DNA of 64,000 bases from Symbiodinium natans. Taxonomy: Eukaryota > Sar > Dinophyceae > Suessiales > Symbiodiniaceae. How positions within the stretch are numbered: position 1 is the stretch's first letter; each line of letters opens with the position of its first letter. Below the pieces are notes generated by a model that saw only the letters and a list, made by a program, of their open reading frames with translations, made no database searches and was not told the DNA's origin. The DNA lies in assembly GCA_905221605.1 (NCBI GenBank), contig CAJNDS010001791.1:598501-662500 (forward strand), written 5' to 3'. Shown here piece after piece: positions 32,206 to 43,723 of this stretch. The position numbers were made by a program, and so were the translations under genes.

Positions 32206-33745
32206 GCTACGGCACCGTCACACACGCCGTCTATGGACTCAGGGAGTCACCAAAGCTGTGGTCAGACTTTAGGGACTCTCAGCTTCTTAACCTTAGATGC
32301 GTGGTCAACGGGGTTGAGCTACTCAAGGGCAAGTTATAGACACGAACTGGTGGCGCGTCGCGCAAACCAGTGATGGTCAAGTCGTGGGAGGTTTAATCAC
32401 CTACGTTGATGACTTCCTACTTGCTGGATGTGCTGAAGTCATCGAGGCTCTCGCTAAGGCTATCCAGTCGATCTGGAAAACGACGCCCCTCACACTTGCC
32501 ACGCCGCACCAGCCGTTAAGGTTTCCAGGGGTTGAGATCCTAGTGCAGGGTTTAGGGTTTGTTCTTGCACTGTCCTTTGACACTCTCCTGACGGATGAGT
32601 CTCCCACCGAGGAGTCAGTCCGTACAGCTCAGAGGCTGACCGGAGAAATCTTGTGGCTGAGCCAGCGCACGAGGCCGGATCTCGCGTTCACCGCTTGTGT
32701 CCTTGCTACGTTGAGCACAAAGGCGCCCGAAAGGGCTGCACGCATCGCTGAAAGGGCACTTGCGTGCGTGCAGCAAACCAAAGCCTTTAGAGTCACTGCT
32801 GACGCAGATGACACGGGCTTAGTTGCATACAGCGATGCCTCTTTTGCGCCAGATGGCAATCGCTCGCACACTGGTTGGGTTGTCTTCCTCTACGGCTCTC
32901 CTGTCTGTTTGCGTTCCGCCCGGCAGGCGTTTGTCACACTCAGCACTGCAGAGTCCGAGCTCGTCGCAGGACTTGATGCCGTCGTTGCACTGCAGTCAGC
33001 AGAGGCCATGCTGGGTGAGTTTGGGGTCTTTAACTTGGTAAGACCTTGAAGGTTGACTCTCAGTCTGCGCTTGCTATCGCCATTGGCCAAGGGTCTTGGC
33101 GAACCCGCCACCTGAAGGTGCGTGCCAACTATTTGCGAGCAGTATGAGGCAGGAGAGATAATCCCTGTTTACTGCCCAGGTGTGGAGCAGGCTGCAGACC
33201 TCCTCGCGAAAGCGCTTCCTGCAGCGAGGATCCTCGAGCTCGCAGCCATTTGGGGTTTGTTCGAGCACTGTCCAGAGGACCCCCGCCAAGCGGAAGCTGT
33301 GGCTGCCGACCTGCTTACCCACCCTCACTATCCGCAGATCAAGTTGCTTTTCCTATTGCTTGCAATGATGCAGATCCAAAGTGCCAAGTGTCAGCCTGAG
33401 CTCTTTGATGAAGAGGAGGGAGATGTACATCAGGTTGAAGTAAGTACGGATCTCATGTTCATGTTGCTTGTGGGTTTTGTCGGCATTGGCTTTATTGCCG
33501 TGTGGGAGCTTGCCAAGTGGTGCCTGAGACGCCACTCTCTTTGCCGAATCCACAGCACTGCCAAGCAGAGGAAATTGCAATGCCTTCGTGACCGAACGGC
33601 CCAAGCAATCGAGTCAGCCGAACTTTCCGCACGCAGGCAGCCAGAAGATGGAGCCCCAACTCGTTACTTTGCCCCTGAGAGGGAGAAGCTCCACCGCACC
33701 AAGGACTGCCCTGCAATTGCAAGGTCATCCACTTTGCACATTTGA
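32206..33745 (+). pseudogene. Copia pol remnant: RT end, RNase H, C-terminal extension
   Basis: About 32,210-32,335 reads VYGLRESPKLWSDFRD, a block near the RT active site. After a frameshift, about 32,336-33,049 carries NWWRVAQ, the catalytic YVDD (32,402-32,413), RTRPDLAF and the RNase H motifs DASFAPDGNRSHTGW and LSTAESELVA. A second shift near 33,045 leads to DSQSALAIAIGQGSWRTRHL, and a third near 33,125 to YEAGEIIPVYCPG. After RNase H the frame continues for about 130 codons with a hydrophobic stretch (FMLLVGFVGIGFIAVWEL) and a Cys/His end (KLHRTKDCPAI), ending near 33,745. At least three frameshifts make it inactive. RT sequence before VYGLRES is deleted right up to the primer site. Confidence 0.92.
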
Positions 33746-33935
33746 GGTGTCAGCGGTGCCACCGGCGTGCACCAAATCACACCACGCACAGCACAGGGTA
33801 GGTACTACTCCATGCAGAGATGCTCGCGCGCATCTCTTTCTGAGCGGCTTAGGGTAGGGAACACTCTCCACTCTGACGGGCAGGAGCTGCGCAGAAGTAG
33901 GAGTAAGGTAGGTCGCTGTCCCCTGGCGAGGCCGC

Positions 33936-33945
33936 GAAGGAGGAG
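33936..33945 (+). other. Polypurine tract
   Basis: GAAGGAGGAG immediately before the 3' LTR is the expected plus-strand primer of an LTR retroelement. Confidence 0.8.
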
Positions 33946-34256
33946 TGTTGAACGCACTTCCTTTGCAGGTCCTTCAGGTAGGTTGTTTACTTGTTTTCCT
34001 TGTTGCTGGTAGGCCCAAGCACGGCAGGGTCATGAGCGCACAACTTTTAAGTATGTTTACAACCTGTAGGTGCCGTAGCCCAAGAGTAGCACATAGCAAG
34101 TTCACAGACTTTATGACTTTGCTTTCCTTGTTGTGTTCGCTCGTGTAAAAAGAGTCACTCCGCATTCGTGTGAGCCATGGAAGTTGGGGGAAGTGAAACC
34201 AGGGATCTTGCAACTCCACTGTTTTCTGCCTCTCAGCCTGCTGGTTCACACCAGCA
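33946..34256 (+). repeat. 3' LTR of copia element
   Basis: 311 bp, TGTTGAACGC to CCAGCA, followed by the target duplication CTGCC. Confidence 0.95.
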
Positions 34257-34261
34257 CTGCC

Positions 34262-34660
34262 TGTTAACCCTAAAAACACCACGGACCACGGGGGAGGACA
34301 GAGAAACCTCAGCCTAAACCCCACACCCTGAACCCTAAGCCCTAAAACCTAAACCCACCAATGAACGACAGGAGGGAGAAGGGTAAACCCGAAACGTTAG
34401 CCGCTTTAACCCTGAACCCTGAAGCGTAAACTCAGCGCGAACCACAGGGGGGAGAGGGGAAACTGTAAACCTACCATGACCCCAAACCTTGAACCCTGAT
34501 TAAACTGTAAACCCACAATGAACCCATGGACCAGAGTGAAAAATCCTGAACTCTACACCTAAACCCCTAAACCACAAACCCATGAACCACGGACCATGAA
34601 CGACCGGGGGGGGGGGGGGTGATACCGTGGGGGGGGAGGGGGGGGGGGTGCGCCTATGCT
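34262..34660. repeat. Degenerate telomere-like repeat field
   Basis: Dense, imperfect AACCCTAAACC/AACCCTGAACCC words with longer ACCATGAAC-type spacers, and a G-run stretch at about 34,607-34,648. This resembles decayed CCCTAAA telomere repeats. It separates the copia insertion from copy B of the duplication. Confidence 0.65.
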
Positions 34661-34921
34661 GGCGCATATAAACCCCTGGACTAGCCCTCTCCTCTAAACC
34701 AAGGCCCAAAGTTCCGGGCTGGGGTGGGGTGGGGGCAGCTAGGGATTCACGAAGCCTTCGCCATGGCCCCAGTTAGACGAGTCTCGAATAAGCGTTCAGA
34801 GCTTTGGTCGAGGCCAAGTGCCGGGTGCTTGGACATCTTGTAGGTTGAAACCCCAAGCACGTAGGCGCAGCTGCCTTTGCTGTGGTAGGAGAGGCTTGGA
34901 GAGCTGAGCCTCAAGGTCTCG

Positions 34922-35181
34922 AGGGGCAGTGAACGCCGAAGCCCTGGACCAGGAGCAGCGCTGGGAGCAGCTGCAGCCGCCCGGCCCGGCGCCCGCAGCG
35001 CGGGAAAGCCACAGCGCGGCTGTGGCCGGGCAGCGGATGCTCCTCTTCGGAGGTTGCGGTAGATTTGGTGCCGGCCTGAGGCAGCTCCAAGCATCAGCAG
35101 ATGCGGGGGGCAAACTATTGGGTCCCTGAACTGAGGAGGACGACAAAATCTGGCCGACCTGTGGAGCTTCGACCTGCAGGC
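34922..35181 (+). pseudogene. Kelch-blade cassette 7 (copy-B partner of cassette 1)
   Basis: Exon A: QEQRWEQLQPPG, ARESHSAAV, MLLFGGCGRFGAG; exon B (35,139-35,181): RQN-LADLWSFDLQA. Blade residues are intact, but the splice signals are altered compared with cassette 1: the acceptor AAG|GGC became GAG|GGGC, shifting AG by one base, and the exit GC|GAGGGG became GC|AAAGGG. The intron is also shortened by about 70 bp. It may no longer be spliced in. Confidence 0.55.
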
Positions 35182-35519
35182 AAAGGGCTTGGGGAATCGC
35201 TGTGATCTCCAAAGCAGCGGATGCATCGCAGCATCGTGTTTGCAGACGCGCACGTCCTGCAGCCCGACGTTTGTGATTATTGTTGCTCTCTCTCGGTCAG
35301 GTTGCAGGAAGTCGTGGAAAAGACGTAGCCTACACCCGACGAACCCCAAAAATCCAAAAACCCAAACCCCAACCCCCCCTCCCCTGCAAGCATCATCACC
35401 GGTCAACAAAGCTTTGGGAACCCGGCCGGGCTGAACAATGGTTTCCCCTGGAATTATCTTGGTCATAGCTGTCCATAGCCCAGCTGCTTCAAGAATCCTC
35501 TCCACATCAAGTGCTGTAA

Positions 35520-38500
35520 GTTGGCAACACAGACACCACAAAGTCTGCTGAAATTCTATCTGCTTTTCACTGTTAGCCGCTCAGAATTAGGGCATTGTGT
35601 CCGGAGTACACGCTGGAAGCGAACGAGGACTGACTCAGCATGTCCTCTGTCCTCCGTTGATGAATCCTCTGGCGTCATGTTTTCATTCGCGCCACGTTTG
35701 ATGTTGCGGTTTTGTTCTGACCATCACCTGATCCGCTGTCGCTTGTTCTTCTCTGCAGCTGTTGCCCAGCACTGACACATGTACCAGGCGAGATCTCTTT
35801 CTAGCTGGCAGCTTTCCAATGCGCTGTTTTTGCTGGTATCGAGTTGCGTAGCTTCGATGTCGGGGTTGTATAGGATGTTGAAATGGAGGCCCCTGGGTGT
35901 GAAGCGATGTTGCAAAGTAACTGAACCGAGCAAAACCAGAAAAGGGCAATGAATGGTTCGAATATCTCTCCCTGATACGTCTTTCTTTCCCCCAGCCAAT
36001 TTCAACTCGATCTGGAATGGGGGGCAGCTTTGTAGTCTTGTCCACAACATGCATCAAAGTAGCGGTTTCTTCCTCCGTCCCTGCCCACGTCGGTATGAGC
36101 AGAGTTCATGAGTGGTACTTTCGAAACTCTTTGCGGAATGCCCAACTGCCCCATCTTCTGCTCGTGCAGGCCTAGGCAAACCAGCCTGCGGTCTCAAGTC
36201 ATGCATGTGTTCTGCAACCGTAGGTGCTCGTGAATCGTTGCGCCTTGGCCGCGACACAAAACTGGTGTAGAATAGCGCTACACGTTCGAAATTGACTTGA
36301 GGACCTTCTGCAGGCGGGTGTCCCGGTGTCCATTCTTGAGGTGAAGTTGACAAGGGAAAGAAGGTGTCCTGTAAAGATTACGTCTGAGCTTCTCTGCAAG
36401 TGTGCTTTCGGCAAACACTTTCTACGGCACATCGATGCACATCGTCAGGCGTCGCCTCACTTCTCTTGGCAGCATTTGCCAGCAACTCCTCTCCACTTGC
36501 AAGGCGACCTAAAACACTCTGCTGGACCGGGCGCTATCTCCAGATACCGTCGACCGGCTTCTGCCCAGGACTCGCCCGGTCCGTTCTATTTTCCATGGCG
36601 TCCTTTTCGCTCGCATCAGCCAGCTCGGGAGAACCTGACATCCTTTGTCCTGTGTTGTTGCAAGAACGTGTGATGCGCACGCCTTAGAAGAAATTCTGCG
36701 GACACCAGGAAACCACGCAGGACTCGGAGATAGTGGCTCTCAACTGACAAAGATAACAGACACGTTGCACTTCGCCCCTGTGGAAAATGATGCGGTAGCC
36801 TTGTTGAAGCCATGAAATGGTATAGGCGGCCCTGGTCGCCTTGCTAGACGGGTCTCAGGACTTTTGCATCCAGCACGATTCAGTCTGACTCTCCCGTTTC
36901 CGTGTTACTCAAGAAGGGGGGGGGGGGGGGCATTGCCGTGGCACTGCCGCGTCAGATGCTCTGTGCGGGGTCAGCAGCTTTGATGGGCCTATTGCTTTTT
37001 CGACATCCACACCCAGCAAGTTCGTCTTGTGAACCACGCATTGCAAATGTTGCCAGACTTCCTGCTTGATCTTGGAAATCGTTCTTGGCCTTCAGCTTTG
37101 GAAAGATCGACCTCTGAGACGGGGCCTTTCAGGATCTCACACTTGTGAGACACCAGCATAAGTCTACGTTCTGTTCCTTGCATACATGGCTCGTCTTGGT
37201 CAAGGCTGCATTCTTGGCGTCCTTTGTTGGAAGTTCTCTCTTGGCGCTCCTCCATTCTCATTTCGGTGCTTGCAGTCGAGCGTTGCAAATCTGAGAGTCG
37301 TTGCCGTTGCGCCTCGGTGGGCCGTGATGCGCACTTAGTCGTACTTGTTGTTTTAGGGGAAATCCAGACTAGCATCGCACTCCGCCTTGGTTGAAGCGTC
37401 GGAGATGATATTCAGGCTTCTGAACCTCAAACATGAGCGGCTGCGCTGCTAGAACGAGAGTCCCCGTGCAGCAGTTGCAGCACGCCCTAAGCAACGGAAA
37501 GCGAAACCCGAGTGGAACCTTAACACGAGCAAGGCCGTGCAAGGCGTTGCAAAGACATGTAAGTCCACTTCTTTCTTGTTCCTGCCTGTGATTGTGAGGC
37601 CACATATCGCCAAGTCTCAGGTCTTCAAGAGGTTTGTCCTGTCCCTCGGTGCCGGAGCTTTTGGTTAAGAAATCGCTCCAGCGCAGGGACGTTGCGTAGC
37701 TTAGGCTGTTTCCATCCCTTGCGTTGCTCATGAAGACCACCAAAAACCAGCTATTCCCAAACATCGCACACGTTAAGTCCAGATATGTGGTTACAGGATG
37801 CAAGCAGTCGTCAGCCGAGGGCTGCAGTACTTCTCGACAGATGCCATCTCTGAAGCCGGTATGCGGTATGCGGGTACTTGAGCCTTAGTTTCAGGAAGGC
37901 CGCAAGTCCTCTCCTGTGTGAAGTCCCTGCTGCACGTGACTCAACATATGGCGATCGCTGCCTAACAAATCGAGCAGACAGGAATGGGTTCTTTGCGCTT
38001 GCAACAAGACGGCCTGCTTGTCCATCTAAGGACAATCAGCCAGGCTGGACAGTCTAACGTCGATCTTGCCTGGCAGCTAAATGCTTCTTGGACAAGTCTT
38101 CATGAGTCGATTTGTGTCTGGTTGCTTCACAGCGGCACACCGGAATGTTCGGCAGCAAGGCCAGGCACTTGAGTTTGGACACAACATCCCAAGCACCACG
38201 TAGAAGACCAGTTGTTTTTGGGCCTAGCAGTTTCATGATCGCGGTCTTCGTCCCTCTCCTGCCAGACTGCCCGCACCTTTGCATGGCCCAGAGTGGCCGA
38301 CCACACTTCGCACAACGCCCTCTTCCCCGACAATCCTTGCCCGCTGTTGCAAGTGCTCGTCTCCAAGTCCTGAGCGGCCCGCTCCTTCCGTAGATTAACC
38401 ATGGCCTGTGCATATGTTTAATTTAGTCCAGCTCGCGCCGCCCTCAGACGTAGGTGCAGAGGCTGGCAGTTGCATGGTTTTGCTGGTCATTGTAGCAATG

Positions 38501-41020
38501 GCTGGCCTTTCATTTTCTGTACCATTCTTTGCTTCGGCTTGGTGATCTCATGGCCATGCCCTGTGTGAATCTGACAGCTGGAGATCCCCAGCCTGAAGCC
38601 CAAGAAGGCAACCCTCACCCAAGTTGGCCGAGTTGTTTTTGCAGTTCTGGCTTACAGCCGCGAATTTGCAAGACCGAAGCCACCCGACTGAAGCCCGGCA
38701 AGTATGATAATTGATGGCCACAGAAGTTGCGCATCACGAAAAACATGGCATGTCGGCAAGCGAGCTTCCGTGAACAAGAGCCTGACCATGGACGTGCCGT
38801 CGAAATCCAATCGCACATGCTGAGCCTGTGGATCGGCAAGAACTGCCGCGAGGCTGTCCTGCTTTGCAGCACGCGGCAAGCGAAACTTTGTAACAAGCAT
38901 TCAGGCACGGAGCATTTTGGTGCTTTCGTTTGCACAGGGGCCGGATCTCACGCACTCGAAGAAAATGTATCCGCCCCCTGGAGGCCTCTGCGCGACCAAC
39001 TAAAACTATGGGCTCCCCGCTGCATCATGCCAGCGCAGGAAGAACAGCAGTGTCATGATGCCAGAGGTGTTGTGGTGGGTTCAGCCACGGGGTTTGGTTT
39101 GCCTTCTTGGTCGAGGTACAAAAACGAGGCCTGCCCTTCGCTGCACGCTACACTACACCTGAGGTTGCATGGCATTTCATGGTTACCGAGCGCATCATTG
39201 GGCAACGCAATGTATTTGACTTGTGTATGTTTGGAACAAGGGTCCGTAAAGGGCTTTGGGAAATAGGCTGTGTTGGATGGCAGTTCTTCGCACGTCTTCG
39301 TTGGCATGCCAAGGGCCATGCTCCTGTTTGGAAGCATCCTCTCCGACGCCAGATCTGTAATGCCATTTGCCTTGACTTGCTGTCCCATTGCTTGGCACTT
39401 GGCCCAAATGTTCGTTGCTTTTGTGTTTGTTACCACATATTGGATTTCAACCAAGCCCATACGCCCGTGGTCGAGTAGCCTGCTTCCTGCTTTCCGACTT
39501 TTGCGTGCCAGCAAGGATAGCAACAGGCCATCGCTGCTTTCTCTGAGGAGTTGATGCAAGAAGTCAATCCACGCCAGAAGTACACCACGGCTTGGAACGT
39601 CCTTGAATTTTGGAGGTTGCGCTGCCCTCCTGCGCATGGGCCCGTCAGTTGTGGGGACAGTGGTCCATTTTCCCAGCCAGCGAGCTGCTCCAGCTGACGT
39701 TCCAAGATCCTGCCTTTCTTCTCAACTGATGGTCATCTTGGGTGTTACCAAACCGTGTTTTGGAGCAGAAGGGGTGTTGCTTCAGCATCCTTATGTCCTC
39801 AGATGGTGCTCGCATTATTTGGCTTCTTGGATACGCTCATTTCCTCACGCACCTGCTGATCGTATCTTCCCCATTTCCTTCCAGAAGCTTCAGTATTGGC
39901 TTGGCTTTAGTGACTCTTGGTCGAGCTCTTCAGACTGCGCATTCCTCTCAATGCGATTGCTCTGCAAGGTCATTGGCTGTGTCTGAACGTTCTGCGCGTG
40001 AATATTTGCTCCGAGGTGAGGTCGTGCTGCGTTGAGCAGCTCTGAGCCACAAGCTGCTTGGCTGTCGGCCACGGCGAGTTGCCAGCCTTGGGCCTCATGT
40101 TTCGCGGGGACTGCTTTCGGACAAAATCACTGATGTTCAGACAGCAGCGATGCTGGAACAAGGCCTTGTGAGCGCCTCGGCGCCATAGACCTCCCCTTCA
40201 TCTTCGCGACTGGGCCTTAAGTTAAACGAAGATAAGGAAATAGTTTAGACACCTGGAAAAGGAAACATGAACGCCGAGGAACTTGACTTGGATTTCCATT
40301 GGTTCGTCCGACCCGTATGGTTTTCTAGAGGACTTCCTCGGGCGTGGGCACGGGGTCCAAGTCATTGGTCTGCTTCGAAGACCGGCAAGTGCTCACGATG
40401 CTGCGTTGCGGAGATCGTCTGACGTTGCGAGCATATCCCTCATCCTGCTTTGCCATCTCTTTGCCTTTATGGGTGAGCTGGGCCTCTTCCTTTTGATGTG
40501 GCGTTTCCTCATCGTCATCCTTGTCAGAAGCTCCAGTCTTGTCAGCCTCAGATACCATAGTTTCAGATGGAGGAGGCTGATGTGCCGACGGCTGTCCGGA
40601 CAGCCGGGAAAGTTGCCGGAAGCACCCGACAAGGGAACCATGGTCACGCGAGAGGGATTCCCAACAACCCAACTGCCCAAGACTCTGGAATCCGCAGTTC
40701 CTGCCTGTGAACATCTCGGGACTGCTGCATTGATTCGTGTGCCATGTCCTGGCGTGAGACTTACACGCGTCGGCTCACTGGCAACGCAGGAGACTGCCGC
40801 GACCTTGAGCCTTCAGAGGTGTCCTTTGTGGGAAACTGGAAATTCTTGGGCCCAAAACGAATATGTCTCGAATGACGGCCCACGTCTGCTGCACTCAGAA
40901 GAACTAAATAATGAGAAGCTGGCTGGCACGACGCGGAGGCTGAGGATCGGCAGGTTTACCTTTCAGGCTTCAGGGAACCATATAAATCCCAAACGCGTAG
41001 GCCCAGTTAAAACCAGGCTT
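35520..41020. other. Duplicated non-assigned region (copy B)
   Basis: Counterpart of 1,125-4,950 with three extra blocks (about 35,657-36,025, 38,152-38,684, 39,788-40,262) and about 220 bp more near 40,580-40,800. The minus-strand open stretches conserved with copy A are at 36,989-37,375 (charged, MEERQERTSNKGRQE), 37,369-37,803 and 40,325-40,714. No domain recognised. None of the extra blocks has obvious terminal repeats. Confidence 0.4.
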
Positions 41021-41092
41021 CTGCGCTGCCTTTGCTGTGGTACTCGTAGGAGCTTGGAGAGCTGAGCCTCAAGGTCTCGAAGGGCACTGAAC

Positions 41093-41369
41093 GCCGAAGC
41101 CCTGGGGCAGGAGCAGCGCTGGGAGCAGCTGCGGCCGCCCGGCCCGGCGCCCGGAGCGCGGTATAATCACAGCGCGGCCATGGCCGGGCAGCGGATGCTC
41201 CTCTTCGGAGGTTGCAATACTGGCTCCGGCCCAGCTCCAAGCATCAGCACTGCGGAGCGGCGGGGGAGGAAGGGGCGCACCGCGCAAAATGCCAGGGGCA
41301 AACTCTTGGGTCCCTGAGATGCTGAGGATGGAATTGTCTGGCCGACCTGTGGAGCTTCGATGTGCAGGC
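41093..41369 (+). CDS. Kelch-blade cassette 8 (copy-B partner of cassette 2)
   Basis: Exon A: QEQRWEQLRPPG, ARYNHSAAM, MLLFGGCNTGSG; exon B (41,327-41,369): WNC-LADLWSFDVQA. The kelch His lost in cassette 2 is present here. The intron is about 100 bp. The loop residues share almost nothing with cassette 2 although the neighbouring duplicated DNA is clearly homologous. Confidence 0.65.
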
Positions 41370-42272
41370 GAGGGGTTTGGGGAATCTCTCCGACTGCCGT
41401 GCTTGCCAACGGTGGCAGGGTATGAGCTGAAGGGCTTTCTGGTCGTTGTACAGTCCTTGCATGCTTAGCAATGGGCAGTCCTGGGTTGGTTCAGCAACAT
41501 CTGCACGGGAACTTGAAAAACCCAGACCTTCACTTTGATCAAACCTTCTACACACTTCAAAAACTGCAACCTCCCTAAAGCCTGAGGGGCTGATCCAGCC
41601 CGCGGCTCCTGAGGCAAGTCCTTGAATCAGGGAATATACGGCGGAAAGGGCATACAGGGTATGTAGGGCGTGTCGGGTATGTAGGACGGACAGGTTTAGT
41701 ACACCTGGGATGTTCTGAGGCGGAAGGAGTTCAAGATCCTGGAAATTGGCCCAACCAGTCTCAATCCCAAAGCCCGGTTTGAATCCGCCCAAGATCCCCC
41801 GCACATCTTGCAGCCGCCCAACCTAAATCCTGAAACGCTTCACCTTCAACCATCCTATAAGTTTATAAACCTTCAACCATCATAAAACCCTAAATGTGTG
41901 GCCCTGCACCCCTTAGCGGCCTTAGCTCAGACGGCACACCCACCCCGCCCCCCCCCCCCCCATTTTCAAAGATCAAAGAAACTTGAAACTTCCAGACTCC
42001 AGGCTGCACAGCCGGAGCTTCCGGAGGCGGTGCACGAGGACCTGGACCTCCAGGGCTGCTGGGCCCAAGCTGGTCAGTGTGCTCATATTCTATACAGACT
42101 TCTACATCACAAGAACTGGCCCTAGGGTTTATAGGGCTATCATATGTGGATTGTCGGCCGTTGAGCGTCGTTTGGTAACTCTTCGCTTCGAAGCTTGCAG
42201 GGGTGCATGATCGGAAGCGAGGGAACCAAAAGATGGCACGCGGCTGGTTTTGTAGGAGGGGTTAGGGCCGAG

Positions 42273-42487
42273 GCATCCTGCTGCCGGCGCGTGGCTACGA
42301 GGGCCCGGCGGCCGCAGCGCCGGCAGCACCTGCTGCTCCGGCAGCGCCAGCAGCTGCCGCCGCAGCGCCGGCAGCACCAGCCCCTGCCGCAGCAGTGCCA
42401 GGGCTGCCAGGGGCAGCTCCAGCAGCGCCAGCAGCCGCCGCGGCAGTGCCTGAGGCTCCTCCAATCCCCTTCCGGGAGGCGTGGAAG
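42273..42487 (+). CDS. Ala/Pro-rich linker exon (copy B)
   Basis: Same acceptor (GCCGAG|GC), start peptide ILLPARGYEG and end peptide PEAPPIPFREAWK as copy A, but 71 instead of 76 codons, with a rearranged alanine/proline core. All length changes are multiples of three. Confidence 0.6.
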
Positions 42488-43723
42488 CTTCTGCCGGGAG
42501 AGCCTGACAAGCCTGCGTATACTGATTGCAACAAATATTGCAATAGCTGCGACTGTTGACGACGATGTTTCGCCGCTCATGTGGCGAAGACATCAAGCTC
42601 ATGTAGCCCCTTTGCACTTGCTACGTGTGTTCCAAGTCCGAACTGTTCCACATCCTGAGATTGAGCCAAATAAAAGCCGCCGGTGCACTGCACGGCTTGA
42701 GCCCGGAGGCGCGAAACGCACTCGCGAATGCGCTCGAACCGAACGCTGGCCGGGCAAGCAGAGTTTTTGTTTTTGAAGATGCCGCTAGGGGTTTGTTTGT
42801 TTGGTTTAGGGATTTTTTCTAGCACTCTTGTTCATGACATGCCTTGTTGCTCTGGAGTTCCACTGTTGGCAGGCAACACCCAAAAACCATTCTCCTTGAG
42901 CCACAAAACACCAAATCCGAATAAGCACTTAATGCCGTGCCTTATCTTCTTCTGGTGCAAATGAAACAGGCAATCCGGGCGCTCAGCACTAAACCTCAAC
43001 TCAAGACTTAAATTGTTCCATCGGACGAGAAAGTCTGAACCAGCGCGGAAAGCAACAACAAAGCACCAAAGCGCTGCCTTCCTAGCACTGCAACTTTGCA
43101 TCTTTGCAGCTGGGTTTTAGGGCCAGGGTGGGGATGTTCGAAGTGAATACTTGGCTTAGTGCTGTGATTTCTTGTAATTGTATTTCTTGGAATTGTAGTG
43201 CTCTTGTTCGTGGCATGCCTTTTCGCTGGAGTTCGATCTGGGATGCCCAACATCCACCATACTGAGAAACCCTACAAGGCGGCCTTCGCAAGGTCGGCCA
43301 ACGGCAACGGGTTGCTGTGGCAACGGGTTGTCGTGGCACCATTTGAAGCCCCTGTGAGAGGGCCCCCCTGCCCCCAAAAGCCCTCAACACTCGGCCCCCT
43401 TGATTAAACAAAAATAAAGAGGCCGAGACGAACCAGGCCTCCTTGCACAAATGCTTTCAATTTCACTTCGGCAGCCGGCACCCAAATTCTCCCCCAACTC
43501 AGGAAAGCCCAAGTTGCTGTAGCTGAGAGCCCTGGATAAGAGTATAACTCGCCATATTGTAGTGAATTGATATAATTGTATTACATGCCATACACCGTGA
43601 GTACACACTACAGTATGCCATGTGGTATCGCGGTCATCCTTTTGTAGAGGTTCATGAACCTGCTATGGAGCACAAGACCCTCGACACCAGTGTATGTCCA
43701 TGAAGAGAAGCTGCTTACTCGAG

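Larger units (their letters stand above)
31874..34256 (+). mobile_element. Internally deleted Ty1/copia LTR retrotransposon
   Basis: A complete insertion by its ends: LTRs at 31,874-32,185 and 33,946-34,256, both TGTTGA...CCAGCA, flanked by the 5-bp target duplication CTGCC (31,869-31,873 and 34,257-34,261). Directly after the 5' LTR is a primer-binding site, and a polypurine tract precedes the 3' LTR. The interior is only 1.76 kb: gag, protease, integrase and the N-terminal half of reverse transcriptase are missing, while the RT end, RNase H and a C-terminal extension remain with several frameshifts. It needs functions in trans to move. The LTRs differ at about four positions plus one single-base gap, so the insertion is young. 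Confidence 0.95.

Noticed and set aside
31874-34256. Full-length active retroelement
   Set aside because: Ends are complete, but gag, protease, integrase and half of RT are missing and the rest has several frameshifts.
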